Below, piece by piece: positions 51,818 through 59,579 of a stretch of 64,000 nt of DNA. The DNA is from Rothia mucilaginosa (GTDB lineage Bacteria > Actinomycetota > Actinomycetes > Actinomycetales > Micrococcaceae). The translations under genes were made by a program, and so were the position numbers. Where the stretch lies: positions 1,178,001-1,242,000 of the forward strand of contig NZ_AP014938.1 in the NCBI RefSeq assembly GCF_001548235.1, written 5' to 3'. Numbering within the stretch: the first letter of the stretch is position 1; the number at the start of each line of letters is the position of its first letter. The notes beneath the pieces are model-generated. The model saw nothing but the letters and a program-made list of their open reading frames with translations, ran no database searches and was not told where the DNA came from.

Positions 51818-52357
51818 ATGGGACTTAAAAGCTACCTGCAATCACGCCGCGACGACGCCGAACTCGGCAAAGGCATCTGGCGCCGATCCCACGACCGGTT
51901 CATTCGCGGTATTGACCGCTTCCACCAGGTCCTCGAACGCCTAGCGGCAACCGATTCGTCCGCCTCCATGATTGAGCTCATCGTGCCGGACGCCAACGCA
52001 CTCGCCGACCTCATCCCGCGCGTGCGCGCCGTCGCCATGGAAGCGCACCGCCTCGCCCCCAGCGACGGCGATATTCCCGCCTCCCCATTCGGCACCTACT
52101 CCGACCTGAACCGCGCCCTCTCCAAAGCGGGTAACGCCGTGGCACTCTGCGCCGAAGCACTCGCCATGGCACGCTGCTTCGGCGAATGCGCCACCGGATG
52201 CGACCGCCAGGTGAGCGTGCACCGCCGCGTGGAAACCGTCATCCAGCACATTGAGGACGCCGAACGTCTAATTCAGCGCGCCCAGAAGGAAGCCTCCGGC
52301 GAGCTGATCTTCGACGATGGAATCCCCGTGGGCCGCACCCAACTGGTCGAGGCGTAG
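51818..52357 (+). CDS. Conserved helical protein, possibly iron-regulated
   Basis: The 179-residue soluble protein is mostly helical: MGLKSYLQSRRDDAELGKG, then HDRFIRGIDRFHQVLERLAA, PRVRAVAMEAHRLAPSDGD and a final acidic helix. It resembles uncharacterised actinobacterial proteins; I cannot give a function. GAGGAGG precedes the ATG. An iron-box-like site lies upstream, so it may be repressed by iron-loaded DtxR/IdeR. Confidence 0.72.
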   Translation: MGLKSYLQSRRDDAELGKGIWRRSHDRFIRGIDRFHQVLERLAATDSSASMIELIVPDANALADLIPRVRAVAMEAHRLAPSDGDIPASPFGTYSDLNRALSKAGNAVALCAEALAMARCFGECATGCDRQVSVHRRVETVIQHIEDAERLIQRAQKEASGELIFDDGIPVGRTQLVEA

Positions 52358-52610
52358 TACTGATGGAGGCATAGCGCTGGTTGATGCATAGCACAGGGGC
52401 CTAAATCGCGGTCAACAGGCGAGTTAGTTTGATGTGCACTTCAACAGGCGATACGCTTAAAGAAGGGGTGTAGGACACTTCTTATGCGGTTCCGTCACAA
52501 TGGAGGTGACGACACAATGCGATGGTACGCGCGGAAGAACCGCAGGCTTTTTCCTGCCCCTCTACGGCACAACCCAATGCATATACAATTCACGGAAGAA
52601 GTCACACACC

Positions 52611-53486
52611 ATGTTTGAATTCCACCGCAATGAGCGTGCGCGTCAGCTGCGCCCCAGCCTCTCACGCTCTTGGCTCCTCGTGCGCGCCAACTCCTCCGAA
52701 GAAGTTTTTGAAGAGGCCTTCGAATCCGAGGCTGACTCCATCATCATCGACCTCGAAGACGGCTGCCCCGCCGAAGAGAAGGACGCCGCCCGCGAACAGG
52801 TCGTCCGTATGCTCAACTCCGGCGTCGTCGCATGGGTGCGAATCAACGCCATCACCACCGAACACTGGTGGAAGGACGTCAAGGCCCTCAAGAACGTGAA
52901 GGGCCTGCGAGGCGTCATGCTCGCCACCGCAGAGCACGCCACCGACATTGACCGCACCGCAGCCGAGCTGCCCCCCGGAACCCCCATCATCGCGCTGATT
53001 GAGTCCGCACTCGGTGTGCACCACTCCGTCGAAATTGCCCGCACAATCGGCACTTTCCGCCTCGCATTCGGCGCAGGCGACTACCGCCGCGACACCGGCT
53101 CCTCCGCAACCCCCATGGCGCTCGCCTACGTGCGTTCGCAGCTGGTCATCGCCTCCACCCTGGGTGGTCTGCCCGGCCCCATCGACGGCCCGACCCTCGG
53201 CGCATACGGTGCTGACCTCTCCAAGGCATGCGGCTACGCGAACGACCACGGCATGACCGGTAAGATTACCCTGGACATCCGCCAGACGGAGACCATCAAC
53301 GCGGCATTCTCCCCCAGCGAGATCGAAATCGAAGAAGCACACCAGATGCTTGACGTGCCCCTCGACGGTCCCCGTGACGGCTCCTACCTGCCCCGTTACC
53401 TGCGTGCCAAGAAGGTCAAGGAACTCGCCAAGGTTTACGGCCTGTGGGGCAAGACCGACAGCGACTTCCAGCGTGCCTCCAAGTAA
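52611..53486 (+). CDS. HpcH/HpaI aldolase/citrate lyase (CitE-like) family protein
   Basis: The 291-residue protein has the CitE-type TIM barrel: SWLLVRANSSE, the acidic motif IIIDLEDGCPAEEKDAAR (about 44-61), WVRINAITTEHWW, IIALIESALGV and FGAGDYRRDTGSS, equal to the metal and CoA-site motifs of CitE-like lyases. It stands alone without CitD/CitF, so it is not part of citrate lyase; a malyl- or citramalyl-CoA lyase-like or thioesterase role is possible. TACAAT lies 21 bases before the ATG as a likely -10. Confidence 0.87.
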   Translation: MFEFHRNERARQLRPSLSRSWLLVRANSSEEVFEEAFESEADSIIIDLEDGCPAEEKDAAREQVVRMLNSGVVAWVRINAITTEHWWKDVKALKNVKGLRGVMLATAEHATDIDRTAAELPPGTPIIALIESALGVHHSVEIARTIGTFRLAFGAGDYRRDTGSSATPMALAYVRSQLVIASTLGGLPGPIDGPTLGAYGADLSKACGYANDHGMTGKITLDIRQTETINAAFSPSEIEIEEAHQMLDVPLDGPRDGSYLPRYLRAKKVKELAKVYGLWGKTDSDFQRASK

Positions 53487-53511
53487 GGTGCTGACGTAAA
53501 GTACACGCGTA

Positions 53512-53560
53512 AAAAGCCGCGCATCCGAACCCTGAACGGGGAACCGGATGCGCGGCTTTT
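53512..53560 (+). terminator. Terminator after the CitE-like gene
   Basis: A perfect 16-bp stem (53512-53527 with 53545-53560) with an A-rich start and TTTT end, suited to both strands between convergent genes. Confidence 0.83.
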
Positions 53561-53612
53561 GTCTGCCTAAAACCTCATGAGACTACAGTCTGGCGGGCTG
53601 CCGGTCGGCGGT

Positions 53613-53879
53613 CTAGTTACGGGGCGACTTGCCGCCCGTCAACGCATGAGCGCACACGTACGAAGTTACCAAAGAAATCACAATCGGCACCAAGAACGAG
53701 GTGTCATCCTCATACACGGAACGGTAGAAGAACCACACCGCCAGGGAAACCACCAGCGCCAACACGTACACCAGAGCAAAACGCATCGTCGGGCTCATCG
53801 GGCGTGCAGAGCCCGCGGAGGGGCGACCAGCCTGCGAACGGTTCTGCAGGCGCTGAGTATGTGAAGAACGAGAAGACAT
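53613..53879 (-). CDS. Small two-helix membrane protein
   Basis: An 88-residue protein with a basic Ser/Arg/Gln-rich N-terminus (about 1-30), then two hydrophobic segments (about 33-50 and 62-80) separated by FFYRSVYEDDTSF. AGGAGA lies six bases before the ATG on the minus strand. No family is recognised. It precedes, in the opposite sense, the CitE-like gene. Confidence 0.62.
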   Translation of the reverse strand: MSSRSSHTQRLQNRSQAGRPSAGSARPMSPTMRFALVYVLALVVSLAVWFFYRSVYEDDTSFLVPIVISLVTSYVCAHALTGGKSPRN

Positions 53880-53939
53880 GAGAATCTCCTAAAAATCGAC
53901 GGTGACATCCTGCGAGATACGTGACATCTCTCAGATGCT

Positions 53940-53983
53940 AAAAACCGCCGCAACACACCGGAAACCGGCACGCGTTACGGCGG
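53940..53983 (-). terminator. Terminator after tRNA-Thr (minus strand)
   Basis: On the minus strand CCGCCG (53983-53978) pairs with CGGCGG (53950-53945), enclosing a CCGG-TTT-CCGG hairpin, followed by TTTTT. Confidence 0.78.
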
Positions 53984-53986
53984 ATG

Positions 53987-54061
53987 TGGAGCCCCCAGTG
54001 GGATTCGAACCCACGACCTTTTCTTTACGAGGGAAATGCTCTACCCCTGAGCTATAGAGGC
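53987..54061 (-). tRNA. tRNA-Thr (anticodon CGT)
   Basis: Cloverleaf on the minus strand: acceptor GCCTCTA with TGGGGGC, anticodon loop CTCGTAA, T arm GTGGG-TTCGAAT-CCCAC. CCA is encoded (53989-53987). The last anticodon-stem pair is a C-A mismatch. Confidence 0.94.
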
Positions 54062-54408
54062 ACATACGCTGCCGTTCCCAACTGCCCGAAAGCAACCGGC
54101 GAACAGTGCATACCCCGCAATAGTACCAAAAAGGCGGGGGAGAGGCTAATTACTTTCAACACCGCGACCGCAGGGGCGAGCAGGCGGCAGGGATCCTATG
54201 GCGTGCACTGCATTCACCCCGCAAACCCGCCCGAAGATAGGGAATGTTCAGGGCAGGGGCATACAATAAACCCTGTAACCACGGCGGCTGACAGCACCTC
54301 GCAGTGCATCACAGTGCACATCAACCACGGATGTATCAACCACAGATTGAGTAATCACAGACTGATTAATCACAGACCAGCCCGCCACCCGTAGAGAGAG
54401 GAACTCCC
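54062..54408 (+). other. Intergenic region upstream of the DsbA-like lipoprotein
   Basis: About 350 bases without a gene. The last 90 bases hold four imperfect 15-16-bp direct repeats (54321-54381). No clear promoter was found. Confidence 0.4.
54321..54381 (+). repeat. Four imperfect 15-16-bp direct repeats
   Basis: Units at 54321-54335, 54336-54351, 54352-54366 and 54367-54381 follow TCAACCACAGATTGA / TAATCACAGACTGAT. They end just before the ribosome binding site of the lipoprotein gene. Confidence 0.6.
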
Positions 54409-55158
54409 ATGACTTCACCCCTCAACCGCCGCACCCTGCTGCTGGGCGTAGTGCCCGCCGCCGCCCTGGGACTGAGCGCATGCGGTTCCAGCTCCTCCCA
54501 GCCCTCCGCTTCGGCATCTTCCAGCGGTTCGGCGAGCGCCTCCGCAAGCGCCACTGCGAGCGCTTCGGCATCTGCTGACCCCTCGGCTTCGGCTACTGCA
54601 TCCGCAACCGCTGATGACGGCTACGTCGGCTACCGCCTCAACCGCGAAGTACCCGGCGCAGGCACCGCAACCCTGTACACCGACTACCAGTGCCCCTACT
54701 GCGCTAAGGCAGAACCTAAGTTCGAAGAAGCCGCCAAGAAGCTTGACGGCATCGTGAACGTGACCGTGCGCCACATGCCGCTGAACATGCACGCCAACGC
54801 CGTGCCCGCCGCACTTGCCGTGGAGGCCGCCGAGGCGCAGGGTAAGCACCTCGAAATGGCGAACAAGCTCTTCGCTACCCAGAACGACTGGAAGAGCATC
54901 AAGGAACGCGATAAGCTGCGCACCCTCTTCAACGACTACGCCAAGGAACTGGGCCTGAACGTCGAAGAATTCGATAAGGTCCTGCTCGCCTCCGACACCG
55001 TCAAGCCCATTCAGCGCGACTACGAGCACGCCGTGAAGATCGGTGTGAAGGGCACCCCCACCTTCGCAGTGAACGACAAGGTCGTTGAGGGCCTGGACTC
55101 CTCCTCCTCGGTGGATGACCTGGTCAGCACCTTCAAGCGTGAAGCTGGCGTGAAGTAG
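54409..55158 (+). CDS. DsbA-like thioredoxin-fold lipoprotein
   Basis: The 249-residue protein has a Tat-like or Sec signal (LNRRTLLLGVVPAAALG) and lipobox LSAC (cysteine at about 25), a 45-residue Ser/Ala/Thr-rich linker, then a thioredoxin fold with the redox motif CPYC (YTDYQCPYCAKAEP, about 96-109) and the cis-Pro region VKGTPTFAVND. It is probably a wall-side thiol oxidase or isomerase. GAGAGGA precedes the ATG. The next gene overlaps its stop by one base. Confidence 0.92.
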   Translation: MTSPLNRRTLLLGVVPAAALGLSACGSSSSQPSASASSSGSASASASATASASASADPSASATASATADDGYVGYRLNREVPGAGTATLYTDYQCPYCAKAEPKFEEAAKKLDGIVNVTVRHMPLNMHANAVPAALAVEAAEAQGKHLEMANKLFATQNDWKSIKERDKLRTLFNDYAKELGLNVEEFDKVLLASDTVKPIQRDYEHAVKIGVKGTPTFAVNDKVVEGLDSSSSVDDLVSTFKREAGVK

Positions 55159-55946
55159 TGGCGCACATTCAGCTCTCCGGCGGTCAGCGCGCGGAAATTC
55201 ACCCGGACGGGTTCAGCGACTACGGCTACGTCCTCGAAATCGGTGGCGCCGAGCAGTCCCACGTGGACGTGCAGAACCCCGACTACGTGTTCTACGAGTA
55301 CCTGCGCCGCATTGCGAACACGGTGGATGCGCTCGCACCCGCCGGCGAACCTATCACCGCCGCACACCTGGGCGCCGGTGCGCTCACCCTCGTGCGCTAT
55401 ATTCAGGCGACCCGCCCCGGCTCCCGCCAGGTTGCCGTGGATATTGAGCCGGAGCTCATGGGCTTCGTGACGGACCGCCTGCCGCTACCCGTCGGAACCG
55501 ACTGCCAGCTGGTGGTGGGGGATGCCCGCGAGCAGCTGGCGAACCTGCCCGAACTGCTGGGCGTGCCCGGCTTCGATGCGATTATCCTCGACATCTTCAC
55601 CGGCATGGACGCGCCCGCCCACCTGGCAAACCGCGAGTTCTACCGCGAACTCAAGGACGCCCTGAGTGAGCGCGGCATAGTTGCCATCAACGTGGGTGAC
55701 GACGCGGGTCTGCCCTTCTTCCAGCTGCAGGCAACCGCCATGCTGGAAGTCTTTGACCACGTGTGGTGCCTGTGCGAAAGCTCCATGCTCAGCGGGCAGA
55801 ACGAAGGCAACCTCGTGCTGGTTGGTACCGCCCGCGAGCTGGACGAGGATACCCAGGACTGGCTGTACGCCCTGGGCCCGCATCCGGCGGAGGTGCTTAC
55901 CACCGATGAGCTGCGCGACCTGCTGGAAGAGCTGGCTGAGAGCTAA
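55158..55946 (+). CDS. Spermidine-synthase-like methyltransferase-fold protein
   Basis: The 262-residue protein has a Rossmann fold like spermidine synthases: AHLGAGALTLVRYIQATRPG (about 74-93), VAVDIEPELM, VVGDAREQL and AIILDIFTGMDAPAHL. The residues that bind polyamine in true SpeE are not clear, so the activity is uncertain. GTG at 55158 overlaps the lipoprotein stop (TAGTG), indicating coupled translation. A long terminator follows. Confidence 0.83.
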   Translation: MAHIQLSGGQRAEIHPDGFSDYGYVLEIGGAEQSHVDVQNPDYVFYEYLRRIANTVDALAPAGEPITAAHLGAGALTLVRYIQATRPGSRQVAVDIEPELMGFVTDRLPLPVGTDCQLVVGDAREQLANLPELLGVPGFDAIILDIFTGMDAPAHLANREFYRELKDALSERGIVAINVGDDAGLPFFQLQATAMLEVFDHVWCLCESSMLSGQNEGNLVLVGTARELDEDTQDWLYALGPHPAEVLTTDELRDLLEELAES

Positions 55947-55953
55947 ACCCGGC

Positions 55954-56008
55954 ATACAAAACCGTTGAGGCGGGTACCTAGCTGGTACCCGCCTCAACGG
56001 TTTTGTAT
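55954..56008. terminator. Bidirectional terminator with a 25-bp perfect stem
   Basis: Arms 55954-55978 and 55984-56008 pair perfectly around a TAGCT loop. It lies between convergent genes and has A- and T-rich ends, so it should stop both. Confidence 0.9.
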
Positions 56009-56093
56009 ATGAGGTTTCTCTATGAGTTTTCTATAGGGGTTTTATATGTGCCGCGCGCCGGCGGTATCTTGGTTTTTACTCAGAATTTTGGTT

Positions 56094-57068
56094 CTACTCA
56101 GGTAGCGGCATGGGAACGGGACCCTCGCCGTCATCCTTCTGCTGGGTGGAACCACCCTTCGTGGTGCTTAGCGTAATACCCACGCTCGCGGTCATCAGCA
56201 GGAAAATCGCCGCCCAACGAATCGGGCCGGTCTCCTGATTCAGCAGCGCCCAACCGGCAATCGCCGCAATAGCGGGCTCCATGCTCATCAGCACGCTAAA
56301 TACGCGCTCCGGCAGGTTACGCAGAGCCATCAGCTCCGCGCTATAGGGAATCACCGAGGCGAACATGGCGGTACCAAAAATCATGAGGAGTAGCATCGGA
56401 TCCTGCGCCGCATTCCAGATCGGCTGAGGCGCCGGAATAACAGCCGCCACCGGGGCAATAAATACAGCACCAACAAGCATCGCCACCGCCAGGCCGCTCG
56501 CACCCGGAACCATGGCACCCACCTTCGCGCTGGAGCGAATATACAGCGCCCAGAACACGCCAGCGATCAGCGCGAACGTCAGGCCCAGGTAGTCAGTATC
56601 CTTGCCGACCGCCGCCTCATAACCGAGCACCAGCATGCCCACCAGGGCGCAGAGCACCCACACCGCGTCGCGGAGCCTGCGGGTTAGCATAGATGCCAAA
56701 GCCAGCGGACCCAAGAACTCCACCGCCACCGCCAAACCAATCGGGATGCGGTCAATCGCGCAATAGAAGAAGCCGTTCATCAGGCCGAACGTCATACCGA
56801 AAATGATGACGGCACGCCACTGCTCCTTCGACCAGGACAGCGCACCCGGCGGCATCTCGCCGCCGCGGCGGGTACGCCAGCGCGCAGCCAACCACACGGC
56901 GCTACCGACCACAACAGAGGCAATCGCCAGGCGGCTGACACTAATAGCCAGCGCGCCAAACAGCGGGAAAAGCGTCACCGCGAAGGCGGCACCGAACTGC
57001 AATGAGGAGCAGGACATCAGCACAAACATAATGCCCAGCGCCGGGCGTTGGTGGGCGGTATGCGACAA
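56094..57068 (-). CDS. EamA/DMT-family transporter (paralogue 1)
   Basis: The 324-residue protein has ten predicted helices in two EamA repeats; AVAVEFLGPLALA and LMSMEPAIAAIAGWALLNQE are the RhtA/YdcZ-type signatures. The start is TTG at 57068, supported by GGGAGGAG five bases upstream. The leader can form two competing hairpins, one covering that site. It is about 190 bases downstream of a related gene in the same direction. Metabolite efflux is likely; substrate unknown. Confidence 0.9.
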   Translation of the reverse strand: MSHTAHQRPALGIMFVLMSCSSLQFGAAFAVTLFPLFGALAISVSRLAIASVVVGSAVWLAARWRTRRGGEMPPGALSWSKEQWRAVIIFGMTFGLMNGFFYCAIDRIPIGLAVAVEFLGPLALASMLTRRLRDAVWVLCALVGMLVLGYEAAVGKDTDYLGLTFALIAGVFWALYIRSSAKVGAMVPGASGLAVAMLVGAVFIAPVAAVIPAPQPIWNAAQDPMLLLMIFGTAMFASVIPYSAELMALRNLPERVFSVLMSMEPAIAAIAGWALLNQETGPIRWAAIFLLMTASVGITLSTTKGGSTQQKDDGEGPVPMPLPE

Positions 57069-57072
57069 GGTT

Positions 57073-57099
57073 CTCCTCCCAGCGCCTCACGAGGAGGCG
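57073..57099 (-). promoter_or_regulatory. Possible translational switch before EamA paralogue 1
   Basis: On the minus strand CGCCTC (57099-57094) can pair with GAGGCG (57088-57083). The overlapping CTCCTC (57096-57091) can instead pair with GAGGAG (57078-57073), the ribosome binding site. The two structures exclude each other. Confidence 0.35.
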
Positions 57100-57173
57100 G
57101 TGCTTCTCTCAAGGTGTACAAATGACGTATCGATTTGGGCGGGGGTAAGAACCTGAATAGCACATTTAAAGAG

Positions 57174-57223
57174 AGCACCCCCGGGCAACACGAGATACTA
57201 TCCTACTCGTTACCCGGGGTGCT
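57174..57223 (-). terminator. Terminator after EamA paralogue 2 (minus strand)
   Basis: AGCACCCC-CGGG pairs with CCCGGGGTGCT with one bulge, and an inner ACGAG/CTCGT stem extends it. A CTCTTTAAAT stretch follows on the minus strand. Confidence 0.7.
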
Positions 57224-57255
57224 AGAAACCGTTGACACGGCTAAAACTCGGTCGT

Positions 57256-58317
57256 TTAGAGGCCCTTCGCCTCACGGTCAGCCTTAATCTGAGCGGCAGA
57301 AGGAATCGTAATGGAGCTGGTCGCCATCTGCGCAATATCAACCGCGTGAGCATCCACCGCACCGGGCAGGTAATGGTCCGCATCCTCCAGCGTGCCGTCC
57401 TCCTGCGCCTTCTTCTGCGCACGAGCGTGAGAAATCGAAATACCGATACTCGCCGCCACCAGCAGAGCAATAGCAACCCAACGAACCAGGCCGGTAGCTT
57501 CACCAAGCATCACAATACCCACAGCCGCCGCAATCGCAGGCTCCAGGGACAGCACCACGCTATAAATGTGCGCGGGCAGCAGACGCAGCGAAGAAACCTC
57601 ACCCAGCGCCGGCAGGGCAGAAGCCAGCAGACCCATCAGGCAGCCAATAGCCAGCAGGTGCACATCCTGGGTGACCTTCAACAGGTTATTGCCGCTTATC
57701 AGGAACGGGAACGGCAGAACCAGCAGGGTAGAGACAACGTTACCCACGACCATGCCGCCCATACCCGGAATCAGAGCGCCAACCTTCTCAGTCGCCAGAA
57801 TATAGGCGGCACGAGAAATAGCGGTCAGGATTGCGAAAACCACACCCATCAACGCGAAATCTTCAGGCTTCGCCTGGGACTCAGCAGTCAGAATCGCCAT
57901 GCCCGTAAATGACAGAGCAATCCACACCAGGTCCAGCTTACGGCGCGACATAACCGTCGCCAGCACCAGCGGACCCATAAACTCAATAGCCACCGCAATT
58001 GCTAGCGGAACCTGCTCAATAGCCACATAGAAGAAGGCATTCGCACCGGTCAGGGCGACACCGAGGACAATGACCGCCATCCACTGCTGACGGGTCCACG
58101 AACGAATCTGCGGGCGGAAGAACACCCACAGCAGGATAGAAGATGTCAGCAGGCGCAGAGCGACCACGCCCCAGGGGCCCAAATCGCCCATGAGCTGCTT
58201 GGCAAGAGCCGCACCGAACTGCGCCGAAATAATCGCGCCGGTCGCGTACGCAACACCCAGCCCCTGAGTCGCCAGGGGAGAACGCGCAGCATTGGGCGTA
58301 TGGGTGGAAGAAGTCAT
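57256..58317 (-). CDS. EamA/DMT-family transporter (paralogue 2)
   Basis: The 353-residue protein has ten helices in two EamA repeats, with AIAVAIEFMGPLVLATVMSR and VVLSLEPAIAAAVGIVMLGE matching paralogue 1. It has a longer C-terminal tail of about 50 residues (HYLPGAVDAHAVDIAQM). AAGGAA lies before the ATG on the minus strand. A terminator separates it from paralogue 1, so they are separate units. Tandem duplication is the simplest origin. Confidence 0.9.
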   Translation of the reverse strand: MTSSTHTPNAARSPLATQGLGVAYATGAIISAQFGAALAKQLMGDLGPWGVVALRLLTSSILLWVFFRPQIRSWTRQQWMAVIVLGVALTGANAFFYVAIEQVPLAIAVAIEFMGPLVLATVMSRRKLDLVWIALSFTGMAILTAESQAKPEDFALMGVVFAILTAISRAAYILATEKVGALIPGMGGMVVGNVVSTLLVLPFPFLISGNNLLKVTQDVHLLAIGCLMGLLASALPALGEVSSLRLLPAHIYSVVLSLEPAIAAAVGIVMLGEATGLVRWVAIALLVAASIGISISHARAQKKAQEDGTLEDADHYLPGAVDAHAVDIAQMATSSITIPSAAQIKADREAKGL

Positions 58318-58588
58318 AGTATTCCTTAGGATTCAGAAGAGGTATTAGCCGCTATCTGTCATCAGGCGCAACCCGAATCTCCGTGAAGCAGGTCACGCAC
58401 TATGCAAACAATGAATAGTGTGTAATCTACGACAATTTTACGCGCTTTAAAATTGGGCGCAAATAAAGACCAAAACACCCTAACAAGCGATCAAAAACCT
58501 CCACGCCCTCGGTGAAATTTCACCCCCCAAACCCCACCACAGGCCCCATATTCAGGAAAAATTCACCAAGCCGTGATTTACTGAGAGC

Positions 58589-59470
58589 ATGCTTGACCCG
58601 AAGAAGTCTCTATTCGATGAAGACGGCAACCCCCGTCCCGCACTGACCACCACCCTCGACAACGTACTGCGCATGCAACGACCGCTCGCGCTGTCCATCG
58701 TCAAAAAACTGCGTGAAGCACACCCCGACGAAACCCCCGAACAAATCCACAAGCGCCTCGACCGCACCTACCTGCGTGACATCACCGCCATCGGCGGCGT
58801 CACCGGCGCATCCGCATTCGTGCCCGGCGTCGGCACCGTCACCGCCATGAGCCTGTCCGCGCTCGCAGTCGGCGGCTACCTCGAACGCACCGCACTCTAC
58901 GCCCAGGCAGTCGCAGAACTGCACGGCGTGCACGTACACGACCCCGAAACCGCCCGCTCCATGGTCATGGCAATCATGCTCGGCGAAGAAGGCTCCCAGC
59001 TCATGAACACCGTGCTGCTGCAGACCGGCAAGGCAGGCGGTGTCTCCAACAAGTGGGGCATGCTGCTCGGCAACTCCTCCAGCGGCAAGATGTTCAGCGT
59101 CGAACGTACCATCCGAAACATGTTCATCCGCCGCTTCCTCACCCGCCAGACCGGTGCACTGCTCGGCCGTGCCCTGCCCTTCGGCGTGGGCGCAGTCGTT
59201 GGCGGTGGCGCGAACCTGACCCTCGGCAAGGACGTCGTGCGCAACACCCGCCGAGCCTTCGGCGACGCGCCCGCCTACTTCCCCGCAGAGCTCATGATTA
59301 CCCCGCGTGCACCGCGCGTACAGGGCGGCGAAGGTTCGGACGGCTCCTCCGGCGTGGCTGGCTCCCTGCTCAAGGGCGTCAAGGACGCAGGTAAGGCTGT
59401 AGGCAAGGTCTTCACCCGCGACAAGGGCAACGACACCGAAACCGGTCACCACCGCATGCTCGGCCGCTAA
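58589..59470 (+). CDS. Conserved protein with EcsC-like glycine-rich helices
   Basis: The 293-residue protein has helices rich in Gly/Ala (ITAIGGVTGASAFVPGVGTV, about 66-85; LPFGVGAVVGGGANLTLG, about 197-214) and a basic tail. The second motif resembles the C-terminal signature of EcsC-like proteins; the match is partial. It may associate with membranes. There is no ribosome binding site before the ATG and the promoter is unclear. Confidence 0.7.
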   Translation: MLDPKKSLFDEDGNPRPALTTTLDNVLRMQRPLALSIVKKLREAHPDETPEQIHKRLDRTYLRDITAIGGVTGASAFVPGVGTVTAMSLSALAVGGYLERTALYAQAVAELHGVHVHDPETARSMVMAIMLGEEGSQLMNTVLLQTGKAGGVSNKWGMLLGNSSSGKMFSVERTIRNMFIRRFLTRQTGALLGRALPFGVGAVVGGGANLTLGKDVVRNTRRAFGDAPAYFPAELMITPRAPRVQGGEGSDGSSGVAGSLLKGVKDAGKAVGKVFTRDKGNDTETGHHRMLGR

Positions 59471-59520
59471 AATCCTCGCCGGTCATAAAACCGGAACATA
59501 GCGAAGACCCAACACGCTAA

Positions 59521-59559
59521 AGACCCCGAATCCCTGAATGCAGGGACCCGGGGTCTTTT
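59521..59559. terminator. Terminator between the EcsC-like gene and purB
   Basis: AGACCCCG and CGGGGTCT pair (59521-59528, 59549-59556) around an inner CCCT/AGGG stem, with TTTT after. Confidence 0.75.
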
Positions 59560-59579
59560 GTTTATATCTTTGCTACGGA

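Noticed and set aside
54321..54381. Repeats considered as CRISPR or plasmid iterons
   Set aside because: Units are contiguous and imperfect, with no spacer, cas or rep gene; only a regulatory role is plausible.
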